Assembly: GCA_963555705.1 (NCBI GenBank)
Contig: OY743172.1
Coordinates: 25,419,446 to 25,483,445 of the forward strand
Reading direction: 5' to 3'
DNA: 64,000 bases
Source of the DNA: Ligustrum vulgare
Taxonomy: Eukaryota > Streptophyta > Magnoliopsida > Lamiales > Oleaceae
The notes below the pieces were generated by a model. That model searched no databases and had not been told where the DNA came from. It saw only the letters and a list, made by a program, of their open reading frames with translations. The translations under genes and the position numbers were made by a program. Positions 11,901 to 23,900 of this stretch are shown here, in pieces (the first letter of the stretch is position 1; each line of letters starts with the position of its first letter).

Positions 11901-14900
11901 TAAATTCTCCTTCTATTCTTTCCTCTTTCTTCTCTTGCAACCAAATGGGTTTTCCCTGCGAGGCTAGAGCGGGCTCCTTCGGCCTCCATTTTTATTATGT
12001 TAGGGGTTCTTTCTTCCAGATCTAGAGAGATACTACAAATCCTCCTTCTCATCTCTTTTTCTGTTTTACATCCTACATAAGCTCATAGAGGTATCAAGAT
12101 GGGTGAGCCAACTAGGCCCATCAAAATCAGCCCATACCCGTGAACCTAACGGATAGTTCACGGGTCAAATGGTAAAAAAGATTATTAAAAAAATTAAAAC
12201 AAGAGTCGTTCATTGGCTCTTTTAAAGATTATGAGTTTGATTATTATAGTTTACTAATTTAGATATCTTACGATGGTGAAAATTAAATGAGTGGTCATAC
12301 CCAATATTATAAAAAAATGGCACAAGATCTACTAATAGTTCAAGTCTTAACATTGGACATTTGAGTCTGTTTTTAGTGCAGATAACAAGGTATTGGACAA
12401 AAGAAAATCAAGACTTAAAAAAGAATATATTTTGGAAGTTCTCATATACATAAATTATAGTTAAGTAGGTGTCAACCTAGTTGAGATGTATTTAAACTAT
12501 AATTATGCAAATGATTGATAGTAAGGATGCATTTAGTTGTTATTTGTTTACGCTGTATTTAAATTCACAAATTAGAAACAATTTAATGTGTCTGGTAAGC
12601 TTGTCTATAAACAATTTTATAGATAGCACATTTTCTCAAACCACTTTTTAACCACACATTTTTTTCAAATTGCTTTTCAATCACACATTTTCTATTTTAC
12701 CTCAAAAATACAAATTTCTTGTTTATTAACAAGGAGCTTCCAAACAGAGACTTAGGCCCCGTTTGCTAATGGGAAATTTTTTCCATTTTTTCCTCAAATT
12801 TATTTTCAATCACACATTTCTATGGAATCCACCACTTTTCACACTTTTCAACCACACATTCCCCAAAAATCGTTTTTTTCTCATTACCGAACAAGCTCTT
12901 AATGTAGAATAAGATATAAATTCCACGTAAGCATTTCTTACTATAAACGTGAATTTATCATTGTTGTTTATTTTGTATTTAGTAATTTAACAAAAAATAA
13001 ATAAACATATTTTTAAATTTAAGCCTCCGTTCGGCGGCCCATTATAAATGGGTTTAATCAACAATTTAATTTAAACAATTTTCCAAACCACTTTTTAATC
13101 ACACACATTTTCTCTCTCCAATTCTTAACCATGCATTTTACCTAGAAAATACAAATAAATATTCTCTCTCCAATTTAAATAACCGCCAAACACTCCCTAA
13201 AAAATAATATTTTATTATTTAGACAGTTCAAACTGGGTCGACCACGTCCCACATTGGATCCACCAGGATGGGCCAGCGGGGGCCTGGGTTTGTGTTCAAA
13301 TTTTGTGGACCGACCTAGCCTTACCTGTAAACCTGCAGGAAGTGGGTTTTTTTAATGCTGGCCGTTGCTGAGCTCATGCGTAAGCAGTCTGAACCAAACC
13401 ATCCGGATTTACACCTCTATCAGCTCATCAAATCTACCATTTTATAATTGAGTCATTCAAGATTCTTGTTTCTTTGTAATTTGAAATTAAATCATTTTAC
13501 ATTTCTTGTGAGTCTTATCTGTCATTTAATGCATAAGAGCCTGTATTCCTGCAAAACACGAGCTGGAAGTTAGTTCCAGAAGTGTTGTAGTTACCTAAAG
13601 ATGAGTGATCTCAGGAGGTTCTTGAGAAGTAAGCCTAACTAATGGAAGACTTCAGTCAAATCTCAATTGCTTGAACATTCGCAAAGGTTCTGGAAATCCT
13701 GCATTGGCTCTTGGTCTTACAGCAATCCTAAATAAGAATTATAACTGAAAACATTTATAAATCAATGAAAGTTGCACAACTCAATCCTAATTGAAGTAAT
13801 AGAAAATAAGATCTCACGTATAGCCTATCCTTTTTGACTCCTTCACTTTTCTATTGTAGAAGCTGGTGGAGTTGCATCTTACCGTTTAAAATTGTGGTAT
13901 TTGAATTTCATGCTATGAGTATCTGCAGTAAGTTGCAGTGCACTGAATTGATGAATAATTGTTTTTGGTAACCTCAACTATTTTAAGCCTCCGTTTGGTA
14001 ACACCGTTTGGTTTATAAATTGGTTTATTTATGATTTTGAGGTAAAAAAGTAGTGGTTGAAAATTGGAGAGAGAATGTATATGATTAAAAGTGGTTTGAG
14101 AAATTGTGTGGTAAACATTTTTCTCTCTTTACCGAACAAATGCTAAGATATCAATGGAATCATATTTTTACATGTATTTTATTGCACCGTAGTGCAAGAA
14201 AATAAGAAAAAACCAGATGTATTAACATATATGCTTACCGGAAAGTTACTAACATTCCCTCGTAATATTACTGATCCCAGTGTTAAAGTTTTTTATTTCC
14301 ATACTATAATTGCTTGGCATTATTGGGCTAGATTGATATTTTTATATTTGAGTTTCTTATAGCATTAATGGAATTTGTTCTTTATGTCAACCTTAAACTT
14401 GGTTTGGCTTCTTGTAACCTCTTTGGGATGGTAGAAACTAGTTGAAATTTGATTTTGGAATATGAGTTTAGTAAATAGTTCAACAGTCTTGAACTATGAA
14501 AATTAAATTACAGACGGGGCCTTAACGCATGAGACAGATTAGGAAGCATTGGAGAAGGAAATGTATATTAGTGAATTAAATTCATTAACTTTGTTTATCA
14601 ACTGTTGATTGATTACTTAATATGTTGTTATTTGACTTATCTTCTTGTGGATTCTTGATCATGTCCTTAGTTCTCGAATTTTCCTTAATAAGTAATGGCA
14701 TGTCTGTGATGCTTTTCACCAACGTGAATCATTTTCGCCCACCTGTGAACTCGTAGACAACAGGGAAGAGGATGGGAAAGTTCTATGACTGTCACAAAAA
14801 GTGAATGAAGCCAGTAAACAAAGTTGCATAACTCACTTTATTTGTTCTTTCTGTTCTCACCTTCTTGTTCAAGCTCACATGTCCATGCACACTTGGCTTT

Positions 14901-17900
14901 TTATGCAAATTTAAGCTTGAAATGTTCAAACCATTCGTTGGCAGGTGGTCGACGCATATGCCCTGATTGGAGATGTTTCTGGTCTGGCTGAGAAGATACA
15001 AAGCTTCTTTATGCAGGAGGTTCTCTCTGAAACCCACTCTGTGCTGAGGACCATATTGCAGGAGGTATATCCCCCCCCCAACTGACAAGAATGACTCAGA
15101 CCGATGATATCATCCCCTAACCTCATGGGAAACCTCCATTCATTTTATGCCATCACTACTTTAGTGAAACCAGTACAATTAGCTCCTAGTTAACAGGGGC
15201 ACATGGTCCATAATGAAATTGTTAATGAGATGGTTGTTCTTGAATGTGTACCTAGCAGTTTAACAAGCTAAGTTTGGGGATACAGACTAGGTATGTCGTA
15301 GATTTTACACAAGTAGCTTATAATATTATCTTCATGATCCTTTGTTCAGTCTAGATCTTGGGTAATTTAAAGCTCTTTAGCATATATTATCAGTGCAACA
15401 CAGTAACCCGTCCCTAGTCGAGCTCATCTTGCACCTGACAGCACATTCTTTTGTTAGGAACTTGCTGACTTTATAATGGTTCTCTAATTTCTTAAGATTT
15501 ATATGTTTCATACAGGTGTTTTATTAACATCTTAACTTACTGCAGGATCTTGAAAATCCTAATATGCAAAGTAACAGGTAAGGTTTCTTTACCTGTTAGC
15601 TTTCTTAGAAGAAAGGATGAGGATAGACTATGCCCTGACACTCCCATTTTTCTTACGATGGAGCTGTTTATGTATTCTTGATTGTCTTCCACTCCATGTC
15701 CAGGCTTACGTACAGTGACTTGTGCATGCATATACCTGAATCCAAGTTTAGACAGTGTTTGCTGGCAACACTAGCTATGATTTTTAAGCTGATGTCATCC
15801 TATTATGCAATACTGAGCTTCCAGCCAGAGGACAAAGTATGCTCTCTGTTATCCATCCTATATTGTTAATATTTTTCGTTAATCTGGATACTTGTTAGAC
15901 TGTAACTGATTACCTTTGACGTTGAAATTTCTTATTATAACCGAGTTGCTGGCTGGTTTTCCTTGGATTGCTATTTAATGTTTTTTATCAATTGGTCTCT
16001 TAAATATAAATGTATATGCTTTCTAACACTTGCCCGTGTTTGTATTTATGTAATTCATCTGGTAGAAGTAGGTATTTAGAAAGCCTCTGTGTTGTTATCA
16101 CAGGTTTCTGCCTGCCATAGCCCAAGTAGGAGGCAAAAACAGGGTAACAAAACTGGATTTGTGGTAGATTCTATAAGAGAAGATTCTTGTAACTCCCTGG
16201 AAGGAGACAGTTCAGTTTCTGCAGGAACAGAGAGAGGATCTGTTTTGTCCTTTGTTGAAGAGCCATCAATGACCTCTGCTTCTTGTACGGAAATTACAGG
16301 GTCCAATGGTTCTGCTCTTGCAAATTATCCGACTGATGAAGCAAGAGATGATGGAACTGCAGCATCAAGTAGTGGATCCCCTTGGTTTGAACTGCGGAAA
16401 GATGCTGCAACTTTTGTTTCACAAACCTTACAGAGGGGCCGTAAGAATCTTTGGCAACTTACAACAAGCCGTATTGCAGTTCTGCTTTCTTCTTCTGCAG
16501 TTTCTTCAAGCAGCATTCATCAGTTTTTGAGAAACTATGAAGATCTGAGTCTCTTCATCCTGGCCGGGGAAGCATTTTGTGGGATAGAAGCAGTAGAGTT
16601 CAGGCAGAAGCTAAAATACATTTGCTGTAGTTATTTTATTGCTTTCCATCGGCAAAATATATATGTAAGTTTGATATATAGACTCCTTATACCCTATCTC
16701 CGAAGGACCATAGTATAATAATTGCTTATGGTCCTTTACAGCACTGGCAACTTAAAATTAGCTTCTGTTTGAGTTTCAATTTCTTTTGCTAAAATTTTAT
16801 TTTTCAAATTCAAATTTTAATTTTTACCATATATTTCGTAGGACCCACAACTGCTACTCACTTATACATTACTTGTTTCTTGAAAATTAAAATTTTAGCA
16901 AAAGAAACAAGTTTACCAAACAATGGCTAATGGAGGTCCCATTGGATATATTATATGGAGGATTTTTCAAGTTAGATAACTATTTTATTAGTTGTTTCAT
17001 ATTTAAATTGGATGAGTTTAAAACCTAGGAGCTTGTGCATTTTAATAATTAGACGTGGTTGTTAATAAACTCATGTTTCTCCCTCTAATTTCTCTTGATT
17101 TTCTTTCCTTTTGTTTCCTCTTGTTTTACAAGTCTCATTCTTGTTCATTTTATTATAGGTCAATTAGACTCGTGCATCTCTTGTCAAGCCGTCTGTTTTT
17201 ATGTTGTTTTTATTGGTACTCCTCTGTTAGAGAAGAAATTTCCTAATTCACTTTCAATTCTCTCATAATCAAGTCTGTTGGAAATGTTAATTCTGAGAAG
17301 TATTGATCTCCATTGCATAGATGAAAATCTACCCTATGTATTTTACCCAAAAAAATAAATAAAAATTGACCACAGGTTTAGAAATTTTTATACTACCATC
17401 TAAGGTGAAGAAATTGAGTTTAGCTTTTCTCAAATAAGCAACAAGTTCATAATTTGGTAGATCAAACTTGAAACTAATGGCACTTGTTCAATACTTATAC
17501 CTTGTTATTTAACTTGTCTTTTGTCTTTTTTTCCTCTCTTCTTCATTTGCGTCATCACAAGTTAATAGCCTCATCTTCATCTTCATTTCTGTATTATATT
17601 CAAGGAGGATTTTTTTTTTTCGTCAGGGAATACTTCGTGATTTTTTATTTTTTATCTTTCTGATGGATTAGTAAACCTAATACTTTAATGATTATATAAT
17701 CTTATGCTGATTAGAATGCTATGCTGACTTGTACCTGTTAAGAGTATATCAGTTAATAGTCACCTGAAAAATGTTTTTGTCCTCAGGTTATGTCGAATTT
17801 GACTATTAATTATTTGGTTTATGTCTAATATTAGTGAGAGTCTGTCATTTGTGCTTTAAATTGTTTATGATGTGATTTTATAAATGTGGCATGGGTATTT

Positions 17901-20900
17901 TTTTGCTCCAGTTGATACATTTGTCTTATCAGTATCTTCATGTGTTCAAAATGTAAATCATCATTTGATCTTACAGGCTTTGAAAATGGTGATGGAAAAG
18001 GAGAATTGGCAGATAATGCCGCCAGACACAATTCAAGTAGTAAGTTTTGCAGGACTGGTTGGTGATGGTGCAGCATTGATTGCTTCATCTAATAATTCTC
18101 CCTATTCTCAGTTACTGCAGTCCAATAGATCAGTAGGTTCTGTTGAAAATAGATCAAATAGGAGTGGATTTTCGCATTGGCTTGAAAGAGGAAACCCATT
18201 TTCATCTAAATGGAATGGTGGTTCCGAGGGAAATTCTGATTCCTTCCAACTTGGATCAACCATGCATGCAGAAAGTGGAAAGACTGATGAAATGTATCAG
18301 AATAGTAGTTCAACTCAGAAAATTACTGCTAGAAATCAAGTTAATGGGGGTGCTTCTCTTTCAGAAGATGAAAATGAAGATCTCCATGCCGATTTTATTG
18401 ATGAAGACAGTCAGCTTCCAAGTCGTATTTCCAAGCCAAATCATTTAAGACAACACACTTCTCGTTGGAATGATGAAGGGATGAGAGCACAAACAGGATC
18501 ATCACTTAGTCTCTTAAAGTGAGCTCTTCATTTAATTTGGTAAAAATGCTACGTGTCCATCTGTTATCAAGCTGACTGACATAATACATGTCAGGTTGAT
18601 GGACAAGTATGCGAGGCTGGTGCAGAAATTAGAGATAGTCAATACTGAGTTTTTTAAGGTAGTTTCATAAACATCACACAAGGAATGATGCTTTTAGTTT
18701 CTCTTGTTTTCCTTTTTTCTCCTCTCTCTCTTTCTCTCTCTGTGGCTATTATGTTTGTATGTTTGTATTTTTTGACTGTCAATTTTTCTTAACAGGGTAT
18801 TTGCCAGTTGTTTGAGATCTTTTTCCACTTTGTCTTCGTGACATTTGGTCAGCAAAATACTCATCCAAGTGGAAAGCCCTCTGTGTACTTGCTTCCTCGT
18901 AAGTATTGTTCAGTCCTCCCCCACTTTCATTTTGCAAAAGAATACTTTACTCAATCATACTTCTGTTCGGAAATTCTTGAGTTTGTCTATCCATTTCTAG
19001 TCCATCTTTTCCTTTGGTACATTATGTCATGTATTGGCTGCTGCTTGTAAACGTGCACTTTGTTTATGGTCCTCAGACAGGCTAAAGACTGCAATATCAA
19101 GAATAACACAAGAGTGTGATCAGTGGATAAATCCCCAGTCTGCATCCCCGATATCTTCAAATGCATCATTCACTCATATGGATGTCACCCCTACCAGTCC
19201 TCCTAGTCAATTGAATAGCCCATTTCTTGGTCTCAAGGTGACTACCTCTGCAGATAACTCGTATCTCAGTAGCTTGCATGTGGATTTTGTATTCTAACAC
19301 TGGAAATTGTTTAGTTTATTGGATGCAAGATGCTCTATACTATTTATGCCCTCTTCCTTTTCTAACAGATGGAGCAAACAATAGTTTTTAGGCACATGTC
19401 TTCGCATGCACACTTTGAATGCACTTCAAATTCCCACAATCAAGTTCGTTACCCCAATTTATATCTGATGGGTGTCAAGTAACTTTTAATAAACACGTGC
19501 ATAACTGCTCTACTTTTGGTACTTTTGGTCCCTTTTATATTTCTTATGTTTTTTTTTTTTTGGAGTTTTAGAACTAAAATGTCTCAAACAGATACTGGAG
19601 CATTTAGCAATCTAAGTGCGAAGAAGCACTATGAGCTGCAATCTCTTTCCACCTGTGTGCCTGTGTTTCATAATTGACCATGGGATTTTAATATACTAAT
19701 AATTTGACATTCGACATTGAATGGCCTACTTGGTTGTTCCAAACGTATTTTGGTGACTCCAAATTGGAATGTATAGCTTCTAGGTGTGTTAAGATGTTGA
19801 CTAAGAATCCATTTGGCAAATTTTATAAATCATTTAGAAATTGTCAAACTTCATTTTCAACAGCATTATCTTATAGATCACAATTGCTGGCCAATATTCC
19901 ACTACTCATATCTATCTATTTATAAATTAAATCATTTAAATAATATAAAATTCTTATTAATTCAAATATACTGAGATATTTTATAAGTGATTTGCATAAA
20001 TTTGGCTAAAATATAGTATTTAATATTTTAATGTATGAAGTAATATACATTTTTCTTGTCATTTGATTTTCTTAAAAATATTCCTTTTTACGAACCATGT
20101 AACTACTTCCGAATATAATTATTTTATCTACATATACATCTCCAATAAAGTGCTAATAATAATCTGAAAAAAAAATACTTATGAGTAACAGTTTTAAGTA
20201 GATCGAAACAGGCCCCAACTCTTTTTGTGAATGAGGCTTTAATTTTTTTCATAATTTTTTTAATTGGCTTTCAGCAAATTGATTTTAATATCAAGAAAGT
20301 ATTGCATTATTTCTATTCCCTTCTAGATTTATTTGGATCAGGCACTAATTTGATGGTCTTGAAAACTGTCTCTCTATATATAGGGTGTATTGTCTGATAG
20401 GTAGTTAATGGCTTAGAAACCACACCGAAGATAAAAAAATGAAAGAAAAGAAGATACAGATAAGCGGACGATGACACCTAAGAAGAAACCTATCAAACCC
20501 GGATATTGCCGAGAACTCCCACCGCACGAACTTCTCCGGAGCTTGAGCAATATAATGTAATTTTGATCTCTTTTCTCATTATCTATGAATAGATACGGGA
20601 TGTCAAAGACAATTAAATCCTAATGTAGGACAAAAGGAGAGAACTTGCATATGTTCTCACAGGAGGTTCTGTGTTCTGTGACACTACGAAAAACAGCTGC
20701 CATTCAATGAGCAGATCTGTCTTCCCTCACACTTGACATGCATTAGTTTGTTTTAATAAGATGATGCAGAAGTTTTCTGATGAAGAGCATCATTCTGTCT
20801 GTTGTGTAAATAATTCCCATTAAATATAATGCTGCAGGAAAGATGTGCAGGTGCTGACACTATATCCCTTGTTGCTCAATTGTTGCATAGATCTAAAGCC

Positions 20901-23900
20901 CATCTTCAATCAATGCTTCAGCAAAATGGAGCAATAGTTGAAGACTTCTATGTGCATATGGTATGTATTTTATTCTCATTTAGAATAAACTTTTGTTCTT
21001 GAGTGCTTCTGGTATTCTTTGCCTAAGTTGTCTGCATTATGTGGCAGATAAAACCGTGGTTGATATAACTCCTTTGAAACTAGTGAAAATGTTTATATTG
21101 GTATTTGGTTCACTAAACTTTTGATGATTTTGATTTTACAAATGATTAGTGCTTTCATCCTTGAATTCTAATAGAAAAATTTACCTCACAGCCAAGATTC
21201 TATATTATGTCAACTGATTTGTAGTCACTTCATATCCTTTTTCCCGGTGCCTTGTATCCTTGAAGCTCAAGCTCAAAACGCCCCCCTCACATGCAGGCCT
21301 GGTGTTTAAGATGTTTTATCACATATTATTGTTGTATTTTATCTTTCTGTTGTCATCATTGGCAGATAATTATGTTGTTATTGTTGTGCAGTAAATTTTA
21401 TTAGCGGTATCATTGTTATTAATATGACCATTAATCATTATCTATAATTATGATTTTCACCATTAGCATTGTTTTCAACTTTTCATTGTTAATATTGTTT
21501 GTAGGATTGTTACAGTAGGTTTTTATTATTTGCTTAAAGTTAACAGTGGTTACTTTGACTGGCCTTTTTGACAGGTAGATGCTGTACCTGAACTTACTGA
21601 GCATATTCATAGAACAACTGCAAGACTACTACTACACATAAATGCGTAAGATACAGTACAATATTAATCTGTTATAACCTATCCCACTTATTGATAAAAG
21701 TGACAGACAGACGCTAATTGCTGACCAGGTGAATGAATTTGTGGCATACATAATAGTTGAGGTTTTTAAGTTCTATAGTGCTCTTAATTTCTGTATTTTT
21801 CCCATTGCTTTTGAATTTCGTTAATCCACTATAACCTTTTTTTATTTTTTTTGAAAAAAAAAAAAAAAAAATTCTCTTCCCTGTTATATTTGAATATTTC
21901 TCCTATCCAGAGATGGTGCCATAATGTGTAACCTATTTACATTATATTCCATTCCATATTTGTAGCAAGAGAGACAATGTTTTCACTCATAGTTTTGTAT
22001 AAACAATTTTATTTAATTATTTTTTCCACATATTCATGAAATCTAAGATAATATTGCACGAGACCTTGAGATCTTCTTCATGGAAAGTGTTATCAGTGAC
22101 TAATAATTTCTTGAAGGAATCCACAAGCTTCAATCACTGAAATTGTGCAAAATCGCCCAAACTTCTCTTAAATGAGATTTATTATAGGAAAGAGATGAAA
22201 TTTGAGACAAAAATAACCAGATTTTGGCACTATTATTTCGCCTTTGGAGAGGCCTTTTTAATTTTGCATAAATATAGGTCGTGATATTACTTACTCTCAG
22301 GTGGTTTTCATCAGCTTGCTTTTTAGATGAGTCATAATGATCTGTTTTGATCCCCGATTTAGTTTAAGTACATAGTTTGAACAGCAGAATCTTTTGAGCC
22401 TTATGTAGGTGCATTAGATCTTTGATGTGATGCAGATATTCAGCGGTACAGTTTTGCTTATGAGTACTTGAACTTTTAAATAAATTTTTTAAATCCCCAA
22501 CACACTTATTTAAACCCTGATTTCTAGAGCCTGAGATGATTCATGTATTGCACTCTACTATTTTAGTTACAGTTATTAGTTTCTGCAGACTCACGAGCAT
22601 GTGCAACTTGTTATAAATTTGAAGCTCTTCAAAGTTTAGTAGATTTGGCATGTTTTGATGAAGAAATAGAAAATATTTGACAGTATATATGCACATTTTA
22701 TGTTGTTATAACGCAACCATTTATAAAAATAGTTTGTACTTAACTTTTTGTATACTCAAGTTCATGTTATTCTCTACATCAGAATTCTGCAAACTCATAG
22801 CTTATAATAAGATACTGGCTAGAAATTACTTAAATCCATATGTTTAGACAAGTGTCTTATAATGAGTTCTTTTAACTGGAACAAAAATAAACTATTTGTA
22901 ATGGTATTGACAGAAGAATTTGTGCAGATATGTTGACCGAATTGCCAATTCAAAATGGGAAGTAAAAGAGCTTGGACTAGAGCACAATGGGTATGTTGCT
23001 TCTGTTTTATGATGATTTCAAACCCAAACCCTCCAAAATTAACACAATTAGCATCATCATTTAGGGGAAAAAAAAAAAACTGCTACCTTCCCGCTTGCAT
23101 GAGATCCCTATCACTTGTCAGTGAAAAAGATCTTTGATTTTTGTAATGATGACTAATGCATGGCCATTCTACTTCAAAATGGAATTTCATTCCCAGCCTT
23201 TTTGTTCTAGTACTATAAAAGTTCACAAAATGAACAAATATGGAGAAGAAAACCAATATTTTTAAAGTTGAGAATTAGCAGCAATATTATTTAGTGAAGA
23301 AGATTGTGATTGATCATGCAAAAAAGGAAAAAAGAAAAAATGAGAGGGTGTAAAGTAAAACTCGAAAATGTTAATTTGGTTAGTCCATCTAGTAATTTCA
23401 CATAGGGAAAAAGAAATTAAAACTACAATTGGGGCATATGCTGCCTGCACTTCTCAAGTGATTAACAAAGGAAGGTATTTGAAGTTGTTTTTACTGTCAT
23501 ATAAAAGCTTCATCCGTTATCTACGACCAATATACTTATTACAATTCTGTCTTCAATATGCTCCCAGAATATTTTTTTCATCAGAAGCCTTGTATATGCA
23601 CAAGCTCATTAAATGGGCGGTGCTGAGACTTTACCTCAGTACTATTGCTTGCTCTGATTACATTTTGAGCCACTGCATTGAAAACCTTAAACTTTCAGGG
23701 ATGTGTCAAATTTATTTATTTGACATTTGTCATCACCACGTCTTTGAATACTCGTATAGATTAAAATTTGACATCTTAATTCCGAGTCCTAACATCGTGC
23801 TGTCACCATGATCTCTCTTGACTGATTGTTAAATATCATCTCCAAGTCTTGCAACAAAAATCTGCTTGACACTCAGGTCACCTTGTAACTTTATGGTATG

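Larger units (their letters stand above)
4330..14944 (+). other. VPS50: 10.6-kb intron of VPS50 expanded by transposons
   Basis: Donor at 4330 (act|gttagt) and acceptor at 14944 (ttggcag|gtggtc) join two phase-0 exons into ...DYIT|VVDAYALIG. About 7.0 kb of the intron is one LINE, about 1.3 kb a hAT-like element with nested MITE-like pieces, and about 0.16 kb another MITE. The remainder (4331-4770, 11824-12079, 13429-13986, 14144-14944) shows nothing else recognisable. Confidence 0.85.

Noticed and set aside
23368..23811. 147-codon ATG-started frame in a VPS50 intron
   Set aside because: No domain, odd composition, lies wholly between confirmed exons 22928-22990 and 23949-24021.
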